The position numbers were made by a program, and so were the translations under genes. A stretch of DNA of 6,515 nucleotides, taken from assembly GCA_027053695.1 (NCBI GenBank), contig JALUHL010000230.1:1-6515 (forward strand). The letters run 5' to 3'. Numbering within the stretch: position 1 is the first letter of the stretch; every line of letters begins with the position of its first letter. Below, piece by piece: positions 1 through 5,958 of this stretch. This stretch comes from Ghiorsea sp. GTDB taxonomy: Bacteria > Pseudomonadota > Zetaproteobacteria > Mariprofundales > Mariprofundaceae. The notes under the pieces were generated by a model. It did no database searches. It saw only the letters and a program-made list of their open reading frames with translations, and was not told where the DNA came from.

Positions 1-2468
1 CCCATATCCGTGCGCAATTGGGGCGTTAATGTTTGACGAATATCGGTGACAGGCGCAAATGCAGATACGATTAAAGATAATGGTGATACCATTTCCTTTT
101 TACTTGATTTATCCGACCCCGATTCTTCAGACCAAACTGACTTCATAGATAGAGAATCTTTGCCCACAGGAATGGAAATACCCAAAGCAGGGCATAATTC
201 CATGCCGACTGCTTTTACTGTGTCATACAAGGCAGCATCTTCGCCTTGATAACCGCAAGCTGCCATCCAGTTGGCGGATAACTTGATATCGCCAAGCTTG
301 GCAATGGAGGCCGCAGCAACATTGGTTAATGCTTCGCCCACTGCCATGCGCCCTGATGCTGCTGCATCAAGCACTGCAATGGGTGTGCGCTCGCCCATAG
401 CCATGGCTTCGCCTGTATAGTTGGTAAAATCAGTAGCCGTTACCGCCACATCAGATACGGGTACTTGCCAAGGGCCAACCATTTGGTCGCGCGCCACCAA
501 GCCTGTGACTGTTCTATCACCAATGTTGATTAGAAACTCTTTGCTGGCAACCGATGGCAATCTCAACACACGCAATGCTGCTTCTTTGATATCAATATCT
601 GATGGTAGCGGTGTAAATGTTGTTTTCTCATGGGTTACATCACGCAGCATCTTGGGCGGTTTGCCCAACAAGGTTTCCAAGGATAAATCCACAGGTGCTT
701 CGCCAAGCCAAGCATCATCCACGTGCAAATGACCATCATCAGTGGCTTCACCAAGCACTGCAAATAAGCAGCGTTCGCGCTCACATATCGCCGTGAATTT
801 ATCAAGGGATTCAGGCGCAATCGCCAGCACATAACGCTCTTGCGCTTCATTACACCAAATCTGCATAGGGCTCATGCTCGGTTCCATATTGTGCACTTTA
901 CGCAAATCAAACCAGCCACCACGACCAGCATCATGAATCAGCTCGGGCACAGCATTGGATAAGCCGCCCGCACCAATATCATGGATAAAAAGAATAGGAT
1001 TGTTATCACCCAACTGCCAACAACGATCCAGCACCTCTTGGCAGCGGCGCTCCATTTCAGGGTTACCACGTTGCACAGAGTCAAAATCAAGGTTTTCTGC
1101 ATTAGCACCTGTATCCATGCTGGATGCAGCACCACCACCCAAACCAATCAACATCGCAGGGCCACCAAGCTGGATAATCAATGAACCCACAGGAACATCG
1201 GATTTATGCACATGACGGGCATCAATATTACCCACACCACCTGCCAGCATGATGGGCTTGTGATAGCCTTTAAGCTCACCAGCCACATCTTGCTCATACG
1301 TTCTGAAATAACCATTGATATTGGGGCGACCAAATTCGTTGTTGAATGCTGCAGCGCCAATCGGGCCATCAAGCATAATATCTAAAGCTGAGGATACGCG
1401 CTCAGGTTTGCCATGATTTTCTTCCCAAGGCTGCTCAAAGCCTGGAATTTTCAAATTGGATACCGTAAAACCACATAAACCAGCTTTGGGTTTAGAGCCA
1501 ATGCCAGTTGCCCCTTCATCGCGGATTTCTCCGCCAGAGCCCGTTGCCGCTCCTGCAAAAGGTGAAATCGCAGTCGGATGATTGTGGGTTTCCACCTTCA
1601 TCAAAATATGCACATCATCATCATGGGCATGATAGGTTTTATCGCTATCAGGATAAAAGCGTTTGGCTTTAGAGCCTTCAATCACCGATGAATTATCGGC
1701 ATAGGCAACGATTGTGCCTTCAGGTGAAGTTTGGTGGGTGTGACGAATCATAGAAAACAATGACATATCCATGGTTTCACCATCAATCTTCCAATCGGCA
1801 TTAAAGATTTTATGGCGACAATGCTCAGAATTAGCTTGGGCAAACATCATCAATTCTGCATCGGTAGGATTGCGCTTTAATGCAAGGAAATTATCCAGTA
1901 AATAATCGATTTCATCATCAGCCAATGCTAAGCCTAATTCAACATTGGCTTGTTCCAAAGCTTGGCGACCACCATGCAATATATCGATACGGGTTAAAGG
2001 TTGCGGTGCTTGATGTTGAAAAAGTTGATGTAAGTCACCCGCATTATACAGCACTGATTCTGTCATCCTATCATGAATCAGCGGCAAAATCGCTTCTCTA
2101 TCCCCTTGAATATGATAAACCATGCCACGCTCAATACGAATCAAAGCATCCAAGCCGCAAATGTTTGCAATATCGGTGGCTTTGGATGACCAAGGTGAAA
2201 TGGTTCCAATCCGTGGGGCAACAAAATAGGTATGTTTATCACTTTTCTCTAAGTAGGCTTGAGTCTGGCAGCCAAGCAGCTTATCTAAATGTTCGTTGTC
2301 ATGTTCTTGCCAAGTATCCGATGTTTCTATGATATATATATAGTAAGCCGCGATGTCATGAGCATTCGTATTGAGCTGTTGGCTTAATTTTTCTTGGCGG
2401 AAGGCGGATAATGCTTTTTGCCCTTGGCGTATGACAATGGAGTTTGTGGTTGCAATGGATTTAGACAT
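1..2468 (-). CDS. purL: Phosphoribosylformylglycinamidine synthase, large single-chain type (C-terminus outside window)
   Basis: Cytoplasmic enzyme of de novo purine synthesis: it converts FGAR, glutamine and ATP to FGAM (fourth step). I translated the minus strand across the gene and found 822 uninterrupted codons. Landmarks in order: [17 protein letters not shown] (residues 85-101), NSEHCRHK (213-220), the catalytic [10 protein letters not shown] segment (from E293), [13 protein letters not shown] (from G442), [11 protein letters not shown] (from H496), [14 protein letters not shown], and [11 protein letters not shown] with GKDS at 769-772. All match the roughly 1,300-residue PurL of E. coli, so the last third, including the C-terminal glutamine amidotransferase domain, lies beyond the left edge. 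The ATG at 2468 is chosen because an in-frame TAG lies three codons upstream and alignment with LSAFR near residue 20 fits the family N-terminus. No clear Shine-Dalgarno precedes it. It is transcribed divergently from the cytochrome-porin gene. Identity is very secure from multiple diagnostic motifs. Confidence 0.97.
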   Translation of the reverse strand, partial: MSKSIATTNSIVIRQGQKALSAFRQEKLSQQLNTNAHDIAAYYIYIIETSDTWQEHDNEHLDKLLGCQTQAYLEKSDKHTYFVAPRIGTISPWSSKATDIANICGLDALIRIERGMVYHIQGDREAILPLIHDRMTESVLYNAGDLHQLFQHQAPQPLTRIDILHGGRQALEQANVELGLALADDEIDYLLDNFLALKRNPTDAELMMFAQANSEHCRHKIFNADWKIDGETMDMSLFSMIRHTHQTSPEGTIVAYADNSSVIEGSKAKRFYPDSDKTYHAHDDDVHILMKVETHNHPTAISPFAGAATGSGGEIRDEGATGIGSKPKAGLCGFTVSNLKIPGFEQPWEENHGKPERVSSALDIMLDGPIGAAAFNNEFGRPNINGYFRTYEQDVAGELKGYHKPIMLAGGVGNIDARHVHKSDVPVGSLIIQLGGPAMLIGLGGGAASSMDTGANAENLDFDSVQRGNPEMERRCQEVLDRCWQLGDNNPILFIHDIGAGGLSNAVPELIHDAGRGGWFDLRKVHNMEPSMSPMQIWCNEAQERYVLAIAPESLDKFTAICERERCLFAVLGEATDDGHLHVDDAWLGEAPVDLSLETLLGKPPKMLRDVTHEKTTFTPLPSDIDIKEAALRVLRLPSVASKEFLINIGDRTVTGLVARDQMVGPWQVPVSDVAVTATDFTNYTGEAMAMGERTPIAVLDAAASGRMAVGEALTNVAAASIAKLGDIKLSANWMAACGYQGEDAALYDTVKAVGMELCPALGISIPVGKDSLSMKSVWSEESGSDKSSKKEMVSPLSLIVSAFAPVTDIRQTLTPQLRTDM

Positions 2469-2583
2469 GGCGGCAGTCTAATCACAAGCGCCATAAATTT
2501 CGATAACCATTTTATGGATATGAGCATGAGCGGGCAGGGTTGTGATATATGTGGCATAAATACACATGATAGGGAGCGAGTGA

Positions 2584-2613
2584 TTGACGAAAACTTGGTC
2601 ACACTCTTAAACT
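2584..2613 (+). promoter_or_regulatory. Candidate sigma-70 promoter for the cytochrome-porin gene
   Basis: TTGACG (2584-2589, five of six to the -35 consensus) is followed after 18 bases by TAAACT (2608-2613, four of six to TATAAT). It would start transcription near 2620 and give a leader of about 100 nt. A competing -10, GATAAT at 2653-2658 (five of six), has no good -35 at normal spacing but would place the start near 2665, just before the leader hairpin. Which one is used cannot be decided from sequence alone. Confidence 0.35.
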
Positions 2614-2670
2614 CTCACCCAATGTGTTTTCAGCGTTGGCACGTCTAACGATGATAATACAACAAACTTA

Positions 2671-2690
2671 GGTAGGCTTTCGGGCTTACC
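2671..2690 (+). promoter_or_regulatory. 5'-leader hairpin with TTCG loop upstream of the cytochrome-porin gene
   Basis: GGTAGGCT pairs with GGGCTTACC-side bases across a TTCG tetraloop (loop 2679-2682): an 8-bp stem that includes two G-T wobbles. It ends 14 bases before the Shine-Dalgarno at 2705, so it leaves the ribosome site free. There is no T tract, so it is not a terminator. A stable stem in the leader of a strongly expressed outer-membrane protein mRNA suggests mRNA stabilisation, as known for ompA, but that role is inferred. Confidence 0.5.
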
Positions 2691-2704
2691 AAATAAAATA
2701 AAAT

Positions 2705-2708
2705 AGGA
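2705..2708 (+). promoter_or_regulatory. Ribosome binding site AGGA that decides the start codon
   Basis: AGGA lies 8 bases before the ATG at 2717, ideal spacing. The upstream in-frame ATG at 2708 overlaps this AGGA and has only TAGG directly abutting it, so it cannot use the same site. The start at 2717 gives MKKIILSAASL, a normal signal-peptide beginning. Confidence 0.75.
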
Positions 2709-2716
2709 TGAAAAAC

Positions 2717-3916
2717 ATGAAGAAAATTATTCTTTCTGCTGCTTCTCTAGCTGTTGCTGCTGTTGCTTCTGTATCAGTTGCTCCAACTACTTCTGAAGCA
2801 ATTCCGGCGTTCGCGCGCCAAACTGGTTCTGCATGCCTAGCATGTCACTTCCAATCATTCCCAACTTTGGCGGCATATGGTCGTGCATTTAAAATGGGTG
2901 GTATGACTGACTCTGCAAGAGATTTGGTTGAAGACGAGCATTTGTCTATCCCAGCTACTTTGAACTGGACTGTAATGGTTCGTCCAAACTGGGTGTCTAG
3001 CGATAACGGCGCTGGCACAACAAGCAAAGGTTTTGAATTTGCTGACCAAGTATTTATGATTGGTGGCCGTGGTGGCGAACATACTGGTGTATTCGTTGAA
3101 TATGATGGCGCTTATGCGAACGCACAAATGATTAACTCTTATGACATGGGCGATCTCAAAGCTGGTTGGACAGTATGGAACGCAGGCTTTGGTGAAGATG
3201 CTGGTATGCAAGTGATGTCTGTTTGGGGTCAACATGGTGGTATGCTTGGTGGTAAGTCACTATCAATTAATAACCAAATGGGTACTGATCAATCTCAAGG
3301 TATCGCAGTTTGGGCTGGTAACGACACTTGGGTAGCTCAACTTGGTTTTGTTGATACTGTTGGTGACAATAATGAAACACGTGATCTCAATGGTAATGGC
3401 GACGGTACTGCTAACCTTGGTGGCGAATGGAAATATGCTCCAGTGCTTCGTGGTAACTATTTCTTGAACGCTGGTGATTGGGAAGTGGGCTTAGGTGCAA
3501 TCATTGCAACTGGTTCTGCTGGTCAAGATATTGTTACTGGTACTACTTTAGACACTAAACGTACTGGTATTGATGTTCAAGCATTCGGCGATATGGGCGA
3601 TATGCAAATTGGTATCTTTGCTGACTGGGCAACTGCTCCAGCTTCAGGAACCACATTGAATTACTATAACCAAAGCTCTACTACAGATGCACGTACTGGT
3701 TATTCTTTCCGTGTTTCAGTTAAACCAGTTGCTCAATGGATTTTCTTGGCAGGTATTGGTCAAGACAAAGTTGGTGCAGCTAAAACTGATAGAACACGTG
3801 TTGGTGTTGAATATGAAATGTATCAAAACTTTGCAGTTCAACTTATCTATGATACTAAGAAAGTTGGTGGCGTTACTGCTAAAACAACTCTTATCGACCT
3901 AGAACTTCTTATCTAA
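2717..3916 (+). CDS. cyc2: Outer-membrane monohaem cytochrome-porin fusion, Cyc2-like
   Basis: A 399-residue exported protein when started at ATG 2717. The signal peptide is residues 1-28: a KK start, an Ala/Val-rich core and likely cleavage after SEA. The mature N-terminus reads IPAFARQTG (29-37) followed by the single c-type haem motif CLACH (40-44), then FPTLAAYGRAFKMGG (48-62). From about residue 80 the chain turns into alternating polar/hydrophobic stretches separated by Gly/Asn/Asp turns, with no hydrophobic helices, as in an outer-membrane beta-barrel. The architecture (short N-terminal one-haem domain fused to a porin of this size, FARQTG directly before CxxCH) is that of Cyc2, the Fe(II)-oxidising outer-membrane cytochrome of Mariprofundus and other iron oxidisers. 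Related proteins of unknown substrate share it, so iron oxidation is inferred. The C-terminal residue is Ile, not the usual aromatic of barrel proteins. It is a stand-alone unit with its own terminator. Codons are strongly biased to GGT, GCT, ACT and CGT, suggesting high expression. Confidence 0.72.
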   Translation: MKKIILSAASLAVAAVASVSVAPTTSEAIPAFARQTGSACLACHFQSFPTLAAYGRAFKMGGMTDSARDLVEDEHLSIPATLNWTVMVRPNWVSSDNGAGTTSKGFEFADQVFMIGGRGGEHTGVFVEYDGAYANAQMINSYDMGDLKAGWTVWNAGFGEDAGMQVMSVWGQHGGMLGGKSLSINNQMGTDQSQGIAVWAGNDTWVAQLGFVDTVGDNNETRDLNGNGDGTANLGGEWKYAPVLRGNYFLNAGDWEVGLGAIIATGSAGQDIVTGTTLDTKRTGIDVQAFGDMGDMQIGIFADWATAPASGTTLNYYNQSSTTDARTGYSFRVSVKPVAQWIFLAGIGQDKVGAAKTDRTRVGVEYEMYQNFAVQLIYDTKKVGGVTAKTTLIDLELLI

Positions 3917-3952
3917 GAAATTTATAGTTTGATTGTTGTTTTTAACAATTGG

Positions 3953-3982
3953 AAAAGGGAGCCTTTGGGCTCCCTTTTTTTT
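3953..3982 (+). terminator. Rho-independent terminator of the cytochrome-porin gene
   Basis: AAAAGGGAGCC (3953-3963) pairs perfectly with GGCTCCCTTTT (3968-3978) around a TTTG loop, and the T run continues to 3982. It begins 36 bases after the stop codon. This is a textbook strong terminator and isolates the cytochrome-porin mRNA. A weaker hairpin, ATTGTT/AACAAT (3932-3937 with 3944-3949), precedes it. Confidence 0.95.
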
Positions 3983-4010
3983 GTGCCCGCCTTTTTGTTT
4001 TATATTTTTT

Positions 4011-4043
4011 AGCCACAGATAAACACGGATATACACAGATAAA
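4011..4043 (+). repeat. 10-bp-period repeat, left arm of an imperfect inverted repeat
   Basis: After AGC, three tandem decamers are seen: CACAGATAAA (4014-4023), CACGGATATA (4024-4033) and CACAGATAAA (4034-4043). The whole arm matches the reverse complement of 4539-4571 at 28 of 33 positions. From memory, CACAGATaAACACgGAT-type sequences recur between genes in many environmental bacteria. I know of no assigned function. Confidence 0.8.
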
Positions 4044-4058
4044 GTAAGGTGTATTCAC

Positions 4059-4111
4059 CGTCATTCTCGCGTATGCGGGAGCGAAGCAACGACCCTAGGG
4101 AGATTAATCTA
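4059..4111. repeat. Short palindromic intergenic repeat (GTCATTCTCGCG type)
   Basis: CGTCATTCTCGCGTATGCGG folds on itself: CTC-CGC type pairing across 4066-4081 with one mismatch. It resembles the widespread GTCATTCCCGCG...GCGGGAA intergenic palindromes, here diverged, and trails into GCGAAGCAACG. Assignment is by resemblance only, and the right boundary is uncertain. Confidence 0.45.
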
Positions 4112-4116
4112 TAATA

Positions 4117-4163
4117 TCTTCGTGGTTTATTATCCTCTGCGTACTCTGTGTCTTTGTGGTTAG
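4117..4163 (-). repeat. 10-bp-period repeat array (CTCTGTGTCT type)
   Basis: Decamers CCTCTGCGTA (4134-4143), CTCTGTGTCT (4144-4153) and TTGTGGTTAG (4154-4163) share a CTnTGtG core, and CTTCGTGGTT precedes them at 4118-4127. Read on the minus strand it becomes the CCACAAAGACACAGAG type, a sister of the CACAGATAAA decamers. A short copy lies at 4448-4465 as two 9-mers, CTTCGTGTA and CTTCGTGGT. Confidence 0.65.
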
Positions 4164-4170
4164 TTTTTAT

Positions 4171-4198
4171 GTTCATTTTTGGGCAGCCAAAAACGAAC
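4171..4198. repeat. Strong 12-bp hairpin
   Basis: GTTCATTTTTGG (4171-4182) pairs with CCAAAAACGAAC (4187-4198) with one A-C mismatch and a GCAG loop. An alternative pairing, GGGCAGC (4181-4187) with GCTGCCC (4205-4211), would open part of it. There is no T tract beyond it on either strand, so it is a poor candidate for an ordinary intrinsic terminator. Confidence 0.7.
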
Positions 4199-4208
4199 CA
4201 AAAAGCTG

Positions 4209-4324
4209 CCCCCTAAATAGCTGCGTATATCCTCACCAAAGCTGGAATCGGGCGCAAAACAAAGCAGGTGTTTTGCTTATCCCCCTTCTTACACCTTTGG
4301 TTTCGGCGCAGCTATAGCAGGGGG
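4209..4324. ncRNA. Block of four nested stems: possible structured RNA or folded DNA element
   Basis: Four perfect inverted repeats nest inside one another: CCCCCT/AGGGGG (4209-4214 with 4319-4324), ATAGCTGCG/CGCAGCTAT (4217-4225 with 4307-4315), ACCAAAG/CTTTGGT (4235-4241 with 4295-4301) and GCAAAACA/TGTTTTGC (4254-4261 with 4269-4276, 7-base loop). A rival pairing, ATCCCCC (4279-4285) with GGGGGAT (4321-4327), would break the outermost stem. Thirty base pairs in order make chance unlikely. Whether this is an RNA, a small mobile element or a protein-binding site cannot be told, and the strand is unknown. I do not recognise the family. Confidence 0.45.
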
Positions 4325-4351
4325 GATGATGGTTGCAGTTGTTTCTGCCTT

Positions 4352-4440
4352 GTCATTTCGAGCTTGTCGAGAAATCTTTTAGAGATGCCTCCACGCTGGT
4401 CGGCATGACAGAAAGATGCTTCGGGTACACTCAGAATGAC
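4352..4440. repeat. Palindromic intergenic element A (GTCATTTCGAG...CTCAGAATGAC)
   Basis: Its ends, GTCATTTCGAG (4352-4362) and CTCAGAATGAC (4430-4440), are imperfect inverted repeats (9 of 11). Inside lies a second hairpin: ATGCC (4385-4389) with GGCAT (4402-4406), enclosing CCA/TGG around CGC. GTCATTTCGA...GAGAAATCT sequences are, from memory, common dispersed intergenic repeats in many bacteria. It shares GAGAAATCT with element B, 122 bases downstream. Confidence 0.6.
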
Positions 4441-4472
4441 ACTTTTTCTTCGTGTACTTCGTGGTGAGTTTG

Positions 4473-4536
4473 CCATTTCGACAGAAGCGTAGCGTAGTGG
4501 AGAAATCTATAAGATGACTCTACGCTAGTCAGCATA
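4473..4536. repeat. Palindromic intergenic element B, diverged relative of element A
   Basis: CCATTTCGACAGAAG then GGAGAAATCT, ACGCTAGTC and AGCAT follow the same order as CATTTCGAGC, GAGAAATCT, ACGCTGGTC and GGCAT in element A, in direct orientation. An internal stem, AGCGTAG (4491-4497) with CTACGCT (4520-4526), is perfect over 7 bp. The inverted ends seen in A are lost here, suggesting decay or truncation. Confidence 0.55.
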
Positions 4537-4538
4537 AC

Positions 4539-4594
4539 ATTATCGGTGTGTATCTGCGTTTATCTGTGGCTTAATATCTTGTATTCTCTGTGGT
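4539..4594 (-). repeat. 10-bp-period repeat, right arm of the inverted repeat, running into coaE
   Basis: On the minus strand the decamers CACAGATAAA (4568-4559), CGCAGATACA (4558-4549) and CACCGATAAT (4548-4539) mirror the left arm at 4011-4043. Upstream on the same strand, ACCACAGAGAATACAAGATA (4594-4575) continues the same style of repeat and is part of the coaE reading frame. The matching arm begins exactly at the last base of the coaE stop codon. Confidence 0.75.
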
Positions 4595-5179
4595 GCAGGA
4601 AAGTTTTTGATGCAATGCTTTCACTTGCGCTGCTAGGCTCTGCAAGTCTGCTTCATTATCCAAGACATAATCCGCAAATTCTAAACGCTGTGCATCGCTA
4701 CACTGGCGCTTTATAATAGTCTGTATTTGTTCCTGATTGTGTGTGCTACGGGCGATTAAACGTCGCTCTCTTATCGCTTGCGAACACATCACCACAATCA
4801 AACCATGCATACGCTCTACGCCACCTGATTCAATCAAGACCGATGCTTCAATGATAGCATAGGGCGCTGTTTGCTTTTTTCGCCATAGTTGCTCAAGTTG
4901 CTGAATGGTAGGGTGCATAATCTGATTTAGGGCATGTGTATTTTCTTGGGATGCGAAGGCAAGCTTGGCAAGTTCGCTGCGCTGAATTTTATCGCTATCT
5001 AAGATACTTGTACCAAAAGCTTGGATAAGCTTGGCTTTGACATCATCATGGGTGAGTGCTGCATGCCCTAGCTTGTCCAAATCAAGCGTAGGGACACCCA
5101 AATCAGCGAACATGTGCGCGGCTGTGGATTTACCGCTGCCTATGCCACCTGTTAGCCCGTAAAACTTGGTGTCGCTCAC
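4571..5179 (-). CDS. coaE: Dephospho-CoA kinase
   Basis: Catalyses the last step of coenzyme A synthesis, ATP-dependent 3'-phosphorylation of dephospho-CoA, in the cytoplasm. With the GTG start at 5179 the product is 202 residues, the usual family length. It opens MSDTKFYGLTGGIGSGKST with a Walker A at 11-18, then LGVPTLDLD with D33 and D35 at the position of the family's conserved Asp, LNQIMHPTIQQ, ASVLIESG, an Arg-rich RERRLIAR segment and YVLDNEADL near the end. GTG 5179 overlaps the pilD stop as GTGA and has AAGG nine bases upstream. An ATG at 5230 in frame would add 17 residues inside pilD and is unlikely. The last residues, about TTENTRY, are encoded by intergenic repeat sequence, so the original C-terminus may have been replaced. 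No clear terminator follows. Confidence 0.95.
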   Translation of the reverse strand: MSDTKFYGLTGGIGSGKSTAAHMFADLGVPTLDLDKLGHAALTHDDVKAKLIQAFGTSILDSDKIQRSELAKLAFASQENTHALNQIMHPTIQQLEQLWRKKQTAPYAIIEASVLIESGGVERMHGLIVVMCSQAIRERRLIARSTHNQEQIQTIIKRQCSDAQRLEFADYVLDNEADLQSLAAQVKALHQKLSCTTENTRY

Positions 5180-5958
5180 ATGAATAAACCTTGATACCAA
5201 TGCAAAATAGGTGCTGACCAGAAAAACCAAATCACCCCAGCCGCAGCAAGGTAGGGTCCAAAGGGTATTTCAGCTCTCAAGCCTTTTTTGCTGATGATTA
5301 AAGCCATAGAACCAATCACTGCCCCAGTCAGCGAAGATAACAAGATGATAAATGGAATAGCCTGCCAGCCCATGTATGCGCCCAGCATGGCTAAAAGTTT
5401 GAAGTCGCCTTGCCCCATGCCTTCTTTGCCTGTAAACATCAAAAATAAACGCGCGACCAACCAGAAGATGCCATAGCCCGCAACAGCTCCGATAAGACTA
5501 TCAAGAAAAAAGTCAAAATAAGCAGCAAAAGCAAGCCCAAGCGCAATGCCGGGGAAGGTCAGCGCGTTGGGTAACAAAAATGTTTCTAAATCAATCAGGG
5601 TGAGTATCCAAAGCAAAGTCACTAGGGATATGGCTTGGGCTAGAAATACGGGGTTGTAGCTTTGCACAGGGTAAAACCACACAATACTTGCCCACATCAA
5701 CCCCATAGTAAGCTCTAGTAAGGGGTAGCGCCATGCAATAGGATGTTTGCAGTATCTGCATTTTCGCCCCAGTAATAGCCATGAAAGAATAGGTAAATTA
5801 TCATACCATGCGATAAGGTGTTGGCAGTTTGGGCATTGGCTTCTTGGTGACACCACGGATTCACCTCTGGGGATTCTATGCACGCAAACATTGGCAAAGC
5901 TGCCAACGAGCAGACCAATGATGCCTATGTATAGGGTGAGGAAGAGGTGGGCATCCAT
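5176..5958 (-). CDS. pilD: Type IV prepilin peptidase / N-methyltransferase (A24 family)
   Basis: Inner-membrane aspartic peptidase that cleaves the leader of type IV prepilins and type II secretion pseudopilins and methylates the new N-terminal residue. It has 260 residues, slightly short of the roughly 290 typical of PilD but complete. It starts with a membrane segment and GSFANVCVHRIPRGESVV, then the zinc-binding cysteine pairs CPNC (42-45) and CRYC (67-70) in the methylase domain. The catalytic aspartates are D123 in LIDLETFLLPN and D185 in GQGDFKLL (the GxGD motif). Several further membrane helices follow. The ATG at 5958 shares its A with the pilR stop (TAATG) and the end overlaps coaE, so all three genes are one transcript. 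Pilins are not in the window. The pilD-coaE adjacency is common in proteobacteria. Confidence 0.95.
   Translation of the reverse strand: MDAHLFLTLYIGIIGLLVGSFANVCVHRIPRGESVVSPRSQCPNCQHLIAWYDNLPILSWLLLGRKCRYCKHPIAWRYPLLELTMGLMWASIVWFYPVQSYNPVFLAQAISLVTLLWILTLIDLETFLLPNALTFPGIALGLAFAAYFDFFLDSLIGAVAGYGIFWLVARLFLMFTGKEGMGQGDFKLLAMLGAYMGWQAIPFIILLSSLTGAVIGSMALIISKKGLRAEIPFGPYLAAAGVIWFFWSAPILHWYQGLFM

Larger units (their letters stand above)
2469..2716. other. Divergent intergenic region between purL and the cytochrome-porin gene
   Basis: No convincing gene lies here. It must hold the purL promoter (minus strand) and that of the cytochrome-porin gene (plus strand). For purL, the best minus-strand -10 matches are TAAAAT (complement of 2509-2514) and TATCAT (complement of 2566-2571), but neither has a convincing -35. 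Short inverted repeats that could be operators are CCATAAA/TTTATGG (2491-2497 with 2511-2517) and ATGTG/CACAT (2549-2553 with 2563-2567). I could not match either to a known regulator. The plus-strand signals are listed separately. Confidence 0.6.
3983..4570. other. Repeat-rich, highly structured intergenic region without a gene
   Basis: No open reading frame with coding character is visible on either strand. The stretch is a mosaic of short repeats and inverted repeats, listed one by one below. It separates the plus-strand cytochrome-porin unit from the 3' end of the minus-strand pilR-pilD-coaE cluster. No classic hairpin-plus-T terminator follows coaE on the minus strand, so that transcript may run into this block. 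Confidence 0.8.

Noticed and set aside
1880..2332. 150-codon open frame on the plus strand
   Set aside because: It lies antisense within purL, whose minus-strand frame shows continuous family-wide conserved motifs. The product resembles nothing and there is no good ribosome site.
2637..2653. Possible sigma-54 promoter (TGGCAC then ACGATG)
   Set aside because: The -24 GG is present, but the required GC at -12 is GA and the TTGC half is missing.
2708..2716. ATG at 2708 as the start of the cytochrome-porin
   Set aside because: It overlaps the AGGA that is correctly spaced for the ATG at 2717, and adds only MKN before a normal signal peptide.
4011..4043. CRISPR array
   Set aside because: The units are 10-bp direct tandem repeats without spacers, far shorter than CRISPR repeats.
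4209..4324. Integron attC site
   Set aside because: No GTTRRRY/RYYYAAC terminal boxes are found at the ends of the nested stems, and no gene-cassette arrangement is present.
4491..4526. Intrinsic terminator for coaE on the minus strand
   Set aside because: The stem AGCGTAG/CTACGCT has a loop over 20 bases and no following T tract.
5180..5230. Longer coaE from ATG 5230
   Set aside because: The extra 17 residues lie fully inside pilD and precede the normal family N-terminus. GTG 5179 has a Shine-Dalgarno and the GTGA overlap.
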